Below, one piece after another: positions 40,130-53,935 of a DNA stretch of 64,000 nt. The translations under genes were made by a program, and so were the position numbers. Positions within the stretch are counted from its first letter, which is position 1; each line of letters begins with the position of its first letter. The stretch is taken from contig NC_133161.1 in the NCBI RefSeq assembly GCF_040802235.1, forward strand, positions 45,311,001 to 45,375,000, in the 5' to 3' direction. The stretch comes from Manis javanica (taxonomy: Eukaryota > Chordata > Mammalia > Pholidota > Manidae). Below the pieces are notes generated by a model. The model was given only the letters and a program-made list of their open reading frames with translations. It did not search any database and was not told the DNA's origin.

Positions 40130-41025
40130 TATCTCTACTTGGATGTCTAATAGGCATTTCAGATACTGCTGTGTCTAAAAACCAAGCCCCTGATCGTATC
40201 ATCCCTAAACTTCTCCCCCTGCAGCCCTCCAGTGCACAGGCAAAGGACTGTGCGGTCATCCTTGTCTGCCTTTTCTCACACCCGGCTTCCAAGCCGCCAG
40301 CATGTCTGGTTGCGTGTTTCAAGGCACCTCCAGGATCCAAGTCCATCCCAGGCCAAGCCCCACTGTCCCTCGCCAGATGCTGGCAGCAGCCTCCTCCGCG
40401 GACCCCCTGCTCCCACCCTCTCTTCCCTCTTATAGCCTCTTCTCAGCCTGCCACAGGGAGTCTTCCAAAAAGTGAACTCAGACCCCTCTTGTGCTCAAAC
40501 TCCTCCCGTGGCTCCCCACCCCACCAAGTAAAAGCCCACATCCTCCTGTGGCCTACAGGACCCTTCCACACCTTGGACTCACCCCCTGCTCCTCTCCCCA
40601 CCCCTCTGCAGGGGCCACATGGGCCTCTCTTGCTCCTTGAACCCTGGTGCTCCCCTAGCCTTCACAGTCGCCTCCTCTCTGCCCAGAGGCTCTCCCCTAG
40701 ATCTCCTCATGGCCAGACCTCCCTTCACATTCTGTTCAGACGTCGCCTTCTCTGGGAAGCCTTCCCTGCTCCCCTAATCAAACATCCCTGCGCCTCTGAC
40801 ACGTCTCCCCCCCTTTCCCTGACTTTTTTGTTTTCGCGTCTGTACTTCTCACTTACCCATTATATGCTGTACTTATTTATGTTGTACCCAACCCCCAGCC
40901 CCACTAGAATATAGACTCAGTGGGGTCTAAGACTGTCATCTGTTTGATCCAAGTGCTAGGAAGAAAGCACTAAATTGTGCCAAGTACCTACTGGGCACTC
41001 AGCAAATATACCCTGAATGAGTGAA
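40130..41025 (+). mobile_element. L2 LINE 3' segment
   Basis: About 0.9 kb follows the L2 order: TTGGATGTCTAATAGGCATT, CCTCCCGTGGCTCCCCACC, CTCTGGGAAGCCTTCCCTGC, CCCCACTAGAATATAGACTC, and the L2 tail CTGGGCACTCAGCAAATATA. A 262-codon open frame (40126-40914) runs through it, but the frame is C-rich and low in stops and I cannot match it to L2 reverse transcriptase, so it is not called coding. Confidence 0.85.
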
Positions 41026-41474
41026 AAGGGATAGAATAGTACTTTCAGGTAAAAAATCTACTTTGAATGAGCCAAATAGGCTTAGAAAATTAACAAACAA
41101 AATATTAATTGGTTGGACAAATAATAGGAATCAGAGTGACAAAAAGCCACTGAGATTCCTTTTCTTGTAATGATGGATTAAGTGATTAGGACTAACTCTT
41201 CCTTGGAGAACTAAAAAAGTGGATTAAATATGAGAAATGCTTTTTTAAATATATTGACAAACTAGAACCTAAAGAGGTAAACCTAACATAAAAAGCTGTT
41301 TTTGTCCTCAGGGCATTTGCTGGGCCCTCAAAGAAACAACTGGAAGCTTTACTGCATTTCTAGCCTGCTCTCAGAGCTAGGAGACCACAGTCAAATGTAG
41401 GGTCTGCTAAAGGAGCAGACTGTGATAAAACACTCTCACTTTGAGCTGGGACCCTGAAGGCCTACACCCTTACA

Positions 41475-41805
41475 TGGTCTGAGTGTTTGTGTCCCCACAA
41501 ATTCATGTTGAAATTCTATACCTCTAGATACTAGAAGGTGGGGCCTTTGGGAAGTGACTAGGTCATGAAGGTAGAGCCCTCATAAATGTGCCTAGTGCCC
41601 TTACAAAACTGGCCCTAGAGATCTTTCATCTTTCTACTAGTGAGGTTATAGCAAAAAGATGGCCCTCACCAGACACCAAGTCAGCTGGCACGGTGCCCAT
41701 GGCCTTTCCAGGCTTAGAATTTTGGGGAATAAATTTCTGTTGTTTTATAAGCCACCCAGAGTCTATGGTATTCTGTCACAGCAGCCCAAATGGACCAAGA
41801 CAGCC
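41475..41805 (+). mobile_element. Solo LTR relic, same kind as 18190-18540
   Basis: Shares GAGTGTTTGTGTCCCCACAA, GACTAGGTCATGAAGGTAGA, AATAAATTTCTGTTGTTTTA and an AAATGGACCAAGACA end with the copy at 18190. Non-coding and internally shortened. Confidence 0.65.
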
Positions 41806-42300
41806 CTCAGGTCGAGGATGAACTAGGAGAAACAAGACCCACAGCCTGGCTTTTCAGTACCTAGAGGGCCCCAAGAACCATAGCTCCTGAGCTGCTTGAA
41901 GGTGGTCCCAGACTGACAGGGCCCCCAGACCCTGCAAAAGCAGACAGAAATCCTCTCTGGAGGAATGTACCATCATCTTAGGCCTCAATTTATTCCTATA
42001 TATAAATTTCAAATACAGTACTGGCACACACAGGATCCAGCACACAAGAAAACCAAAGACACTGGAGAACCGGTTGAAACAAATGACAAAACAGACTTAA
42101 CAAACCTTGAAATACTGGAATATCAGATATAGTTAGGCAACCACACAGCATGTCTACTATGTTCAGAGAAATAATAGCTTGAAAATTTCAGCAGCAAAGT
42201 AGATGCTGTTTTTAAAGATTTGAAAAAGAAATAAATAGAAATTCTAGTGCAAATATCACTGAACATGCAGAGTATTTACAATGGGCAGGGAAAGGAACGA
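41800..42300 (+). mobile_element. Ancient L1M/HAL1-like 5' region fragment
   Basis: Contains GGTGGTCCCAGACTGACAGG, GCAGACAGAAATCCTCTCTG, ACACTGGAGAACCGGTTGAA, ACTATGTTCAGAGAAATAAT and AATAGAAATTCTAGTGC in the order seen in old L1 5'UTR/ORF1 copies. Confidence 0.55.
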
Positions 42301-42963
42301 GGTGACATGTCCTGATAACTGGTGATCTGACTTTATTTGTCCAGTAAAGACAAAGAGAAATAGAAAATCTTCCAAATAGGGTGAGAATTCACTCTACATG
42401 TTTTTCGGCTAGAATGCAAACTATTAGCTAGCCACAGACATACAGATTCCTAAATGCTAAGGGGGGGAGGTGGGGGAAGCTAACTCTCTACAGGAGAGGA
42501 AAGAACAGAAAAAAAGCCGTATCCAATTTCATCCTTCTCCAAGCCCACAGACATGGAGGTACATCCTTTATATAGCCTCTGGCAGTCCCCAAATACAGGC
42601 CTTACCACTGTAAGAGAACCCCCTCCGCATTTCCAAGCCCTTTCATTTTAAGTCTACTGGACGAGAACAGGAATACTTGGTTGTCTCATAAAGGCTGTTT
42701 GCTCCCACCCTACCAGAGATTCTCAACTCAAGAGATTCTAGAAATAACCACCACCCCTGCCACAAACAGCTGTGTCACATCCCGGCTCCCCCTCCCTCAC
42801 TGCCCTCCCCCTCCCCGCCAGCTGCTATCTTTAAGCCACAAAGCAGACACGAGAAACACGATTAGTCATCCCAGATTTTGCCCACTTTCCCCACAACCCA
42901 TATTATTCAAAGCACAATCACTGTAGAAAACAAGATGGCTTTGGAAACCAAGCAGGCACCTAC

Positions 42964-43086
42964 AGGTCTGAAAGACTTGAAGACTTTTTCCAAGACTTCC
43001 TGGAGCGTCTTCTTGCCGCAGGAGGAGATGTAATCCTGTGCTAGCTGCAAGAAAGGCAGGCAGTCCTCGCTCTCACTCCACACGTG
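42964..43086 (-). CDS. MTURN: Maturin coding exon 2 (residues 55-95)
   Basis: This 123-base exon encodes 41 residues beginning HVWSESEDCLPFLQ and ending VFKSFRP. It follows an acceptor with a long upstream pyrimidine tract and CATAG, and ends before a GTAGGT donor. It is too short and lacks an internal ATG, so it is invisible to an ATG-based ORF scan. It was found by searching for the continuation of the exon 1 frame. Both borders are phase 0. The segment is predicted to be largely helical, with an amphipathic run around residues 68-92. No stop or frameshift is present. Confidence 0.95.
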
Positions 43087-45700
43087 CTATGTGCCCACAG
43101 GAGAGGGAAAGGAGAAAACAAAGACACGTCGTCATTACACTCAGTGTGATGCACAGAAACCCAAAGGGATTTTTTTTTAATTACATGAATTTGGAGAAGA
43201 CATCCATTCCAGAGTAAAATTCATAGTCCCACTTTGTTTGCATTGAAGGGGATCAGAAAATGCATACCCTACAGAAAATCCCCAGCTTTTGGGCTGCAAC
43301 CTCACCTGCTCAACTTGCCATCAGATCTGCTCCTACGTAGTACAAAGGCAGCAGGGTTGATATTCCCCCACCCCTGGTTTCCACTGCCCCCTTTCCTAAC
43401 TCCAGCTAAGGGTCATTTTAAAACAGAAGGGAGGAGAAATCAAGAACCTGCCTGGCCCTTAACTTCACCTTCAGCTGTGATTAGCGGGTTAATTAAGCAT
43501 AATTTGTAACCACTAACCTGCAACAAGATATTTACCCAGGTTATCTGTAAGTTGGGGCAATGGTAAATTTACTTCAAAATGAGATGGATTTAGGAGAACA
43601 TGCAGAAAAGTCATCACTAAATCACCAGAAAACAAAGACTTTCTGAAAACTCACCCTCCCTTAAAATGTTTTAAGAAACATCATACCCAATCATCACTTC
43701 ACAATGTTTACACACAAAACAGGAGGAGACTGGCTTGAGGTTTCATTTTTTCTTAAGCCTAGATGAGGTGTTTTTTTTTTTCCCTTCCTTCCACACAAGG
43801 ATATCCATTCAGCACATCTTTAAGACTAGTCTCTCCCATAAATGTTCAAGGATCTGGAAAAACTCCACAGAACATGCTTGCGAGACCTAGATACAAAAGT
43901 GCCCTGCACTGCCTACCTGAGGGGTATTGGGCTGCCTGGATGACATCAGGGCATCTGTTAGGCACCAAGAATCACAGCCCAACACTGATGAAAAAGTACA
44001 AGCTGTGGGGGAGAGGAGGACATTGGCAGATGAGAGCAAGAAGCAGGGACTGAAATGAGATCTATTTGGAGATGTAGTGCATGGCAAGCACACACTTGCT
44101 CCCTTCTATTAATACAAATGATCAGGGCATCACCCCAGGAATTTAACCACCTATCACTCAGTAAACATGTCTCCTGCCTCCTCACTGCAGCATTTCTAAG
44201 AACTAGATTTACATATTTAAAATACTGCTCAGATCCAAGAGAGACTACCTAAGTTGCTAATGTGCCACATTTACTCCCCAATTATCTGTGTTTCTAGGTG
44301 TTTCTAGGATGTAAAGGTCCATTTCTGACACATGCTGCTCTAATTCCAGCAAACTTGTAGAACAGCTAGCTTCCTCCTCACCTAGTGAAGGTAACTTCTA
44401 GATTCTCTAACTTTAGAGAATAGCTCAAACACGATACCCTATTAATTAGAGACCCTTAAAGTTGAACCACTGAAATGCCATTTAGGTGATAGTCTTATAT
44501 ATTGTACAAAAATATAATAGTGCAAAGTGCTTTTATATCCACTTTTGCACTTCTTCATCAGTGGGGATTCAGCAAGAACAAAAAAGTCCCACTTTAACGT
44601 AAGTTCTGCTCAGCACCCATTTCCATACTCAATTTTTAAAAAAGTTCCAGCGTATTTCAAATCCTTGTCAAAGATGGGATTGACATCTAGCACTACATAA
44701 TAGAAAACTCTAAGCCTGCCTTCCCTAGACTTGTGGAGATTAGAGAAAAAGCAGAAAGTTTTTAAAGTACCTGGCCAGTGTGCAGCAGATGTTCAATAAA
44801 TGGTGGATATAAGTACACCTTTCTCTTTTTGCATCTGCAGGGGAGAAGAGGGTGGGGTTGGGCTTTCTACCTGCCATAAGGCTGAGGTTACACGTTGAGC
44901 AAATCAGATGTCCAGTGTGACTGCACCAAGAACACTATCCGAGGCAACGTGGGTTACAGATAATTCAGAAGTAGGCATGGCTATGAAAACCTTGCATACT
45001 TCTCTTTAGGTGTAATTACAAAGTAAACTAAGGAAATGTATCACTTAAATAATAACAGAATTGCAGTGTATTCACTACTGCTTGGTAATCAGTTTCTTGT
45101 TTCTACGACATTTCTAACCTCAGGAGATTGTTCATGCCATAATTTCCTTTCACTGTTGGAGTTGATTTATGAATACATCTCAGAGAAGGCAGTCTTTATA
45201 CCTGCTAAAGAGTCATCTGTCCAGTCTGCCTAAATTTCCTTCATTTGGCTGTATAACTCACCCTGGAATCCCCATGTTGGTTTTATGAATTTAAAAGTTT
45301 CAACTGAATCCCTTTCCATATGGTAACATGAGGGAGCATGGGGCGTGGCATCAGACAGACCCAGGTGTACATGGGTGCTTAAAAGACATCACTTATTAAA
45401 TGCTAATTGTTTCATACCCACTTTATCTCATGACAAAAGTAATTTCGTTTTATTTACTAAAACTGCTTCCTTCCAAAATTAAGGCAGTTAGCAAAGATCC
45501 ATAGAATACAAGATGAACTAAAAAATAAGTCTGCAGCTGGGAAAATAAGGACAAAGGGAAAAACATATACGGAAAGTCAGATAAAAACCAAGTGAGAACA
45601 GTGCAAGGTAAACAGGCCTGGCCACTTGCTTGGATGGGACACAGATTTGCCTCAATGTTTCCTACATACCTATGCAAAGAAAGTTCAACCAGTGCCTCAA

Positions 45701-45774
45701 GGCAGTGCTAACACAGACTAGCCCTTCAGAACTAATGGGCAGTGCTAACACAGACTAGCCCTTCAGAACTAATG
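45701..45774 (+). repeat. Exact 37-bp tandem duplication
   Basis: Two identical 37-base units, starting GGCAGTGCTAACACAGACTA, lie head to tail with no mismatch in MTURN intron 1. Perfect identity implies a recent event. Confidence 0.97.
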
Positions 45775-46471
45775 GGAAGGGGTGGGGGCAGGATGATTAT
45801 CTCTTAGAAAAAATAGAGGGGCTGTGGGTAAAAGTGCAGTATTTCCAGAATCTCTCACCTGGCCTTTATCTTCATATCAATAGGCATTTACAAGGGCCTG
45901 GGAAGAGGCCAGCACACCTGAGAGGTTTTCTGGGTCTTCTAGCTGGGATGGGGAGAAACAGGTGAGCCATAGTGGCGGCCAGAGAAAGACACAAATGGAG
46001 CCTCCAAATACAGGTCTTTTCACCTTGACTGATTTCGGCTTCAAAGGTTCATTTTGCTCTGGGGTTGAAATACATTTTGCCCCTGGAGTTACAGGGGCAC
46101 ATTCCAAAACCAGGGAATGGCAGAGAGCCTGTATGGTGGCTGAGCTGAAGCTCCTGAAAACAGGATGCGGGGTTTAGTCTCATACAAAGACAAATGGGTG
46201 ACTGAAGATGCAGAGTCCTGCACCACAAGGCGTGGCCACAATGACTTCAACTTGGAAAATATTTTAAGCACGTGTAACCAAACACCCACTTTGGCCATGA
46301 AAAAATTATAGCAGGGGTCAATGAACCTGTGGCTTTGAACAATTTAACACCCCAGCAAATATAAATCCAGGTACAGAATACACAGACTTTCCAATAGGAT
46401 GGTTAGAGCTAAGGCAGGTCGCAGACGTCACCTGTTGTAATAGGAGAAATGCCAAGGAAGGGGAGGAGAGC

Positions 46472-46660
46472 AGTGGTTCTCAAGCTTCAGCGCGAATCAC
46501 AACCACCTGAGGTTTATTAAAACACAATTGCAGGACTCCACCCACCCCACCCACCCCACTGGAGTTTCTGGTGACAGCCGGGCTGAGAATTTGCATTTCC
46601 AACAAGTTTCCAGGTGACACTCATGCTGCTGGGTCTGGGGCCACATCTGGAGAACCAGAA
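46472..46660 (+). mobile_element. MER5A (hAT-Charlie) relic
   Basis: Begins AGTGGTTCTCAAGCTTCAGC and continues through AATTTGCATTTCCAACAAG to TCTGGAGAACC. A CCACC-rich expansion replaces part of the middle. Confidence 0.8.
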
Positions 46661-47449
46661 CCAGAGCAGAACTTTACACTAACTATGTACTTGGGGGTGG
46701 GGGAGTGGCTGTGAGCACTACATTTAAAAATCTTAACGTCATTGCTGATTAAATCCAGCTGCAAATCTCAGCACAACATGGGTTGCAACAGAGTGGCCCT
46801 CGCTCTACCTGTCCTGAGCCACCTACCCTTTCCTATAGAGCCCTGCCTTTTGGGAGTTAAAAATTCCCAGTAAGAACTGTGATTTTAGAACAGACCATCA
46901 GTGGCCCTTCCTTCTCTTATCAAGTTGGGCCTGAGTTTATCATCAACGCTTGCCCAGCTTAAGACAATACAACCATGTCATGTGCAAACAGGAAAGTAAG
47001 CACATTTGTTTTCTATAGCTTTTTTGAGAACATCCAACTTACCTCAAAATGGCATCAGATCATTAAGGTAATTCAATCCTGCAAGTATCTTTCTGAGGGC
47101 AGCCTGTGAGCTCCTACTGCTCTGACACTTGTGGGGGCGGCCATTTGATTTCCTGGCAGACTGCAGGGTGGCGGAGGGGCTAAGACACACTCGGTTCTCA
47201 TTCCTGAACTGTTATTCGAGTCAAAGGGTCATTTCTGTGAATCTCACTTTTTCTATCGTAGTGATGTGTGGGTTTTCTGCCAGTAATCAGTAGTACCAGG
47301 AAGCCCTTTTTGAGTTGGTACAGCTTAATCCAAACCTGACTGCTGTGCATAGAAGAGATGGTTAAAGAAGATAAAAGCTACAAGCAATCTCATGCCACCC
47401 AACAGGTATCTGCACAGGGTAGGAAGAGCAGGGCTGGCTGTCCCTACAA

Positions 47450-47740
47450 CCTGCTCTTTGTGTCCACCACTGATATTTTACCAAGGAGGAAAATAGAGGC
47501 TCAGAGAGGTTAAGCATCTTGCCTGTGGTCACCCAGGGATCAAGGAGCAAAGCCAGGATGTCAACAGAAGTGTGTAACCCTTCAAGCTGAGCCTCAGTAT
47601 CTTTATTTGTAAGGTACAGGTAAAAATGATACTAGCAGGATGGTTGTAAAGATTATGAGATAACACTTCCTCTCATTTAACAGGGGCCCCATAAATGCTA
47701 AACCCCATCTATCTGAACTACATTAGCATAATTCTCCTCT
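47450..47740 (+). repeat. Ancient repeats, partly MIR-like
   Basis: AGGCTCAGAGAGGTTAAGCA and TGGTCACCCAGGGATC belong to the kind at 5805, and CTCAGTATCTTTATTTGTAA to a MIR-like segment following it. Confidence 0.5.
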
Positions 47741-48806
47741 CAGGATGACTACTCCATGAATATCCAAAAGGACAATCTTTTACCCTAAAATTATCTTTCT
47801 ATACAAATAATACACAGACACTGTGGACAGGTTTACAGTGTGCCACTATTCCTCACTTAATCTTCACAATAGTAATGTAATATAGGTACAATTATCCCCT
47901 TTGCCAGATGAGGAGATGGGAGAGTTTAAGTTAGACAAAAAAGTGCTTTCTCTCCATTATACCACCATAAAAAATGCTGCAATCTCATTTAAACAACTAA
48001 TATTTTTCTTCTCCAAACAAAAAATTTGTTATTTGGTCACAGTTAAGAATAGGGACATACCTAGAAAAATGGGGAAATATACATATAGTCATGTATTTAT
48101 TACATACTTAACATACACATATTACATATAAATGTGTATTTAGAGACATAAGCATACACACACACAAAATCAAATAGCTTATATAAATAAAACCTTTTTT
48201 TCTTTAATACTATGACAATTGCTATCATTGTTTTTGTATTGAGGAGAGATTAAACTATACAAAATTTTAGGATTGGCAGAAAAAGTAGGCCAATAAAAGA
48301 GCCTTTCCCCTCTTCAGTCACTAGTGTCCTGGCCTAGGACAAGGAGGAGAAGCAGCTGGTGCTGCCATGCCCAGGAGCACACATGCACGCACATGTGTCC
48401 TCTGGCTGGTACATCAGTGGCTGCCAGCACCCCACTCACCCTGACGGAGCCCTCAGGACTGAGCTGGCAGAAGTGGGGAATGTGCCACTGGTCTGTGGGC
48501 TCAGTCCCAACTCTGTCACACCTGAAGAGCCAGGCAGGGTTGGCTCTATCCCTGAACTCCCAGCACAGAGAGGGTACTGGCAGCCTCATTACACCCCGGG
48601 ACCTGACTTCATGGGCCACCCCATGGAAAGGGGCAGCATAGATGGGATGGCCCATGAATCAGGAAGGGGCATGAGTGCATGGGGGATCCAGGAGCTACCA
48701 AAGCAAAGGGAAAATAAAAGGAATTCCTTGTTTCTAGGCCTCTGGAATTACTGGCCTGATCCTTCCGTGGGACACTCTGAATGGTAGAAAGGGCTTGGGC
48801 TCAAGT

Positions 48807-49175
48807 ATTATTTGTCACTTCTTGGTGGTATAGTCCTAGATGAGTTCTGTGAACTCACTGAGCCTGTTTCCTTGACTATGAAATGGAGATAATAACAAAC
48901 TTCACAGAATGTAAGGCCCAGTAAGAAGCTGCCCTTGAACTCACAGTCTGAATTGGGTCCCCACTTGTCACTCCTGTGATACTGTTTTCAGTACAGGACT
49001 ATGAAGAGAGTTGCTCTTCCACTTATTAGAAGTGGGAAAGTTAGTAAACATCACTGAGGTTCAGTTTCCTTATCTTTAAAATAGAGTGAGGATACCTTGT
49101 GAGATTATTGAGTTCTACATGCAAAGTGCTAAGAGCAGTGTCTGATACACAGTAAAGTACATGTAAGTTGTAGTT
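48807..49175 (+). mobile_element. Two adjacent MIR relics
   Basis: The MIR core appears twice: CTGTTTCCTTGACTATGAAA (first copy, to about 48910) and TCAGTTTCCTTATCTTTAAA (second copy, about 49005-49175, ending GCAGTGTCTGATACACAGTA). They lie immediately beside the cathepsin L retrocopy. Confidence 0.75.
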
Positions 49176-49237
49176 ATGTTCTTTGAAGCTGTCGTTCTAG
49201 AAATTAAACACCTGTCTTCTACACTAGACTCTCTGCA

Positions 49238-49250
49238 TTCATTCATTCTT
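49238..49250. repeat. Target-site duplication, 3' side of cathepsin L pseudogene
   Basis: TTCATTCATTCTT is identical to 50511-50523. Removing the insert and one copy rejoins an old repeat that continues as ACAAACATGGATTGAGCAC, which supports a genuine target-site duplication despite the simple ATTC composition. Confidence 0.8.
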
Positions 49251-50510
<1,260 letters not shown>

Positions 50511-50523
50511 TTCATTCATTCTT
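50511..50523. repeat. Target-site duplication, 5' side of cathepsin L pseudogene
   Basis: Second copy of the 13-base repeat, directly abutting the 5'UTR end of the retrocopy. Confidence 0.8.
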
Positions 50524-51000
50524 ACAAACATGGATTGAGCACTATCATCTGTCTGACGCTGTTTCAAGGGCTGGGATACAGTGATGAATAAGAGATCACT
50601 GCTGTCAAGAAGCTTATGGTTTAGTGGGGAGGCAGTAAATAAACAAGACTATAAAGTACTAACGAGAGCTGTGATGAGAATAAAAGAGGATGAGGTGAGG
50701 GAGTGTGTGGCTTGAAGGTTTCTCCTAGGCCTGAATGGTATAAAGGAGCTGTTCATGTAAAGATGTGAGAGGAGTGTTCCAGGCAGGGAGAAAGTGCAAA
50801 GGCCCCGAAGTAGAAATGAGCTTAGCATGTCCAAAGACCAGAAAAGCCAATGTAGCAGGAACACAGTAACCAAGGGGGAATAATGGTCAAAGATGAAGTC
50901 AGTGGGGTGGCAGGAGACAAATCATGAGGAGACTTTAAGCCAGAGTAAGAGTTTAGGATTTATCGTAAATTATGATGCAAAGTCAGTTTAGGCAAGGTGG
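50524..51000 (+). repeat. Ancient interspersed repeat, long copy
   Basis: GATTGAGCACTATCATCTG, GGCTGGGATACAGTGATGAA, GAGTGTTCCAGGCAGGGAGA and AAAGTGCAAAGGCCCCGAAG follow the order of a widespread old mammalian repeat. Shorter copies are at 13868-14040, 19186-19330 and 55270-55420. The cathepsin L retrocopy inserted into its left end. Confidence 0.6.
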
Positions 51001-51329
51001 GGAGTGGTGGGGACATGACCTGGATTATAGTTTAAATAGCTCCAGAGAGACTGCTGGGTGGGCACTGCCAGAGTCACTGATATCATCACTCCCATTTCAG
51101 GCACTGTTTCAAACAAGCCTGCTGGGAAGGCACTAATATTATCATCCCCGATTTACCGATATGGAAATCATGGCATAGAGGGATTGAGTAACTTCCCCCA
51201 AGGCACAGTCAGATGTGGGGGACTGGGGTGCAAATCCAAGTAGCCTGACTGTTAAGTTCTCCTAACCACTATACACACTGCCTCTTCATTGGGTAGAACG
51301 GCCTCAGGAGCAGGTGGGCAGAGACTCTA

Positions 51330-51400
51330 TTTGTAGTCTAGGGAACCCTGGTCTGGTACAAAGTAAGCCCTCAGTGAATGTTTGTTGAATGAATGAATGG
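51330..51400 (+). mobile_element. L2 LINE tail
   Basis: CTGGTACAAAGTAAGCCCTC followed by GTTTGTTGAATGAATGAATG is the L2 3' terminus with its tandem tail. Confidence 0.7.
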
Positions 51401-53286
51401 TGTGAGAACACCTTGTGAAATGCTGTGAAAACTGAAAAATGCTATGTAAATACTGTTAACTAATCCATGAGATTACAGGTCTTCCACTCATCTCAAGTTT
51501 CTTCTAATGCTTAATAGATTTTTCTGGGGAAAGGAACGGAGGCAGGACATTTACTTCATGCCTGAGTTCCTTTAACTCAAGGAAAACAGCACCTTGACAA
51601 ATCTGGCATGGGACAGATTCAAGGAGAAGTATGGGCGAAGAAAACTCTGGTGGGTGACATCTGGTTTATTATGGTTTCCAGAAACTTTGAGAAAGTTCCA
51701 GCCTTCTTAAGGAATTACTTTGCCCCATCTTCTTTTTTATCTACTTTATTTAATTGTCAGCAAATCAATTTTATGTTCAAGCTTTTTACTCATACAAGTG
51801 GGAAAACATTTACAATTAAGGGTGGCCTGATATACATATGTTTCTGAATGATGGTTTGATATACATACTCAAGGCAGGAGAATAGTCTTGCATTTTCTTC
51901 ACCCACTTCTCCGTGGAACAATTTCTTTAGGTCTGACAACTGCAGTGCCAGTAGGAAGGATGTGTTCACCTCTCCCCCATAAAACCCAGAACCATGAGTG
52001 ATTCTCACCCTGTCTCACACAGTAAGGAGGGGGAAAGGCTACTGGCAGACTAAGGAAGCCCACATCTAGAGGAGACTCCTAATCAAACACAAATAGTGAA
52101 ATTAGTTGGACCCTGGTGCCCTTTCCAAGTTATCCATGGGGCTTTCTAGTACTTTCACAATGGAGTAAATCCCTTTTTAAACATCTCCCATTCCTCCGAA
52201 TAACAACACTTACTGATTTTAACTGCAGTTAACAGTGTTCTCACATGTATTTATAACTTACTTGCTCTTCACAAGTACCTATGATGGAGACATTGTGATT
52301 CACCTTATTTAACATGTGACACAATTGAGACTCTTAAAAAAAAAAGTTCTAAACTTGGGAACCCCAGATCTCTGGCCCAAATTTGTTGGGCTCTTGCTGT
52401 GCGTGGAGACTGTTTAGGTGCTTTATCTAGTCAGTCAACTGGGAACTGGTACTATACCCATTTTTTGGAAGTGAACTGAGCTCAGGGGAAGGTGTTTGAC
52501 GAGAGTCATACAGCCGGAACTCACTCAAAGAACTAACTGGCTGTCACCCAAGGCCCTTCCTCTTCCAGAGTGGGTCCAGTGGGGGTTGGGGCCCCGGTGG
52601 TTTCTTGCCTCCTAGGTTGGGTGGAGGTGGTGGAGAAGCATGCTTTATTGCCAAGGTATACACAAACCGTCTTCTCTCCAGAGCCAAGAACGGGGATCTT
52701 GCTGTTCAGTTCCTTCAAGAACTCCCCGTGGGTGGTAGTGGCGAGCAGCGTCTGGGACCAGGGCCCAGCTTTGTCACCCCACCTGAGGAGCCAGCGCCAG
52801 GCTGCGCATCGGCGCCGCCCCACCTTCGTTTACAGGGGCGGCAGCAGAACAGACTCCAGGCTCAAGCACGGCAACCCGACCCATGGCCGCCTCCATCTTA
52901 CATTTGGGGACCATTATTTTTACCGTCCTTATAAACACTTCACGGAGGGCCATCCTCGCCCAGTCTCCGCACCTTCCACCCCAACTCCCCTGGCCCCTGC
53001 ATCCCCTGGCAGTTTAGCCAGCGCCAAGATCCCAAGTGGGCGCAGGATGCAAAGTCGAGGATTTGGACACCGCAGTTCCAGGTCCCGGTGCCTCCGCGCC
53101 CGGGCGGGAGTGTGGGGTGGAGGAGCGCGGATTCCCCCTCATCTGCGCACACCGAGGGGCTGTGGTCGGGCCGCGGCTGCCGCCTCTGCCAGACATAACC
53201 CGCTCGAGCCCCACACACTTGCTGGAAGCTCACAGAGGAGCAATGGAAGCACAGGAGGAAAGGGGGATAGGCGTGCCCGCGTGTGG

Positions 53287-53331
53287 GTGTGTGCGCGCGT
53301 GTTATGTGGGTATGCGCACGCGCGCGTGCGC
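53287..53331. repeat. Alternating purine-pyrimidine tract with 18-bp palindrome
   Basis: Two runs of strictly alternating purine and pyrimidine (53287-53302 and 53311-53331) lie at the intron 1 edge of the CpG island. The second contains a perfect 18-base palindrome GCGCACGCGCGCGTGCGC at 53314-53331. Such CG/CA alternation is the classic Z-DNA-forming type. Confidence 0.8.
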
Positions 53332-53935
53332 TTTTAAGATCCGGGTGTAATTTCGCACGAAAGGTCTGGGAGATGTCCACACATCGCTAGTGTGGACAGA
53401 GGCTTTGTGTCCAAGCAGGCAGCGCAGGGAATAACACGGGGGCCGGGAGTTCTCCCAGGCGAGGACAACTCAAGGAGTTGTGTTCGCGCACTGGGAGGGG
53501 AACGGGATTCCTCACTCGGACGAGACTCTTGAGTGTAGGTAGACCCGGAGTCCGGATCCTACGGGAGGGCCCGTGCGCCCGGCCAGGGCTGGTGCGACGC
53601 GGCGACACCCCAGAGATACTCCAGGGCGAGCACCGCACAAGGGCCGTGGGGTCACGTCCTCCAAACAGCCCGCCCCAGCCCGGCTCCCCGAATCCTAAGA
53701 GCGCCCTGCCCGCCGCCCACCGGCCCCACCCGGAGCGCCGCCGCCGCCGCCGCGCGGGGCCCAGGGGTTCCCCTCTCGAGCTCAGAGCAGCGGGGCGCGC
53801 GGCGGCCAGCCGGTCACGCCTCCCCCCGGAATCCTCGGGCCCCACAGCCTCCCCAGCGTGCCAGAGCTCGGGCGTAGGGACGCGGCCACGCGTCCACACC
53901 CGCGCGCTGCAGCGGTCCCTCCCCCAGGCACTCAC

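Larger units (their letters stand above)
31605..42963 (-). other. MTURN: MTURN intron 2
   Basis: The intron runs from the GTAGGT donor of exon 2 to the TAG acceptor of exon 3. It holds old L1 fragments, an L2 tail, an LTR relic, MER5A and MIR copies, listed separately. The stretches 32450-33850, 34560-35420, 35620-37840 and 39250-40120 show no gene and no repeat I can name with confidence. Confidence 0.9.

Noticed and set aside
40126-40914. 262-codon + strand frame
   Set aside because: Lies wholly within an L2 copy; a low-stop, C-rich frame that I could not match to L2 reverse transcriptase.
49238-49250. TTCATTC repeat as mere microsatellite coincidence rather than target duplication
   Set aside because: Removing the insert restores a continuous ancient repeat across the junction, which coincidence would not explain.
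52570-53337. 255-codon + strand open frame at the edge of the CpG island
   Set aside because: Overlaps other open frames on both strands, has no known domain, and its protein composition follows GC content.
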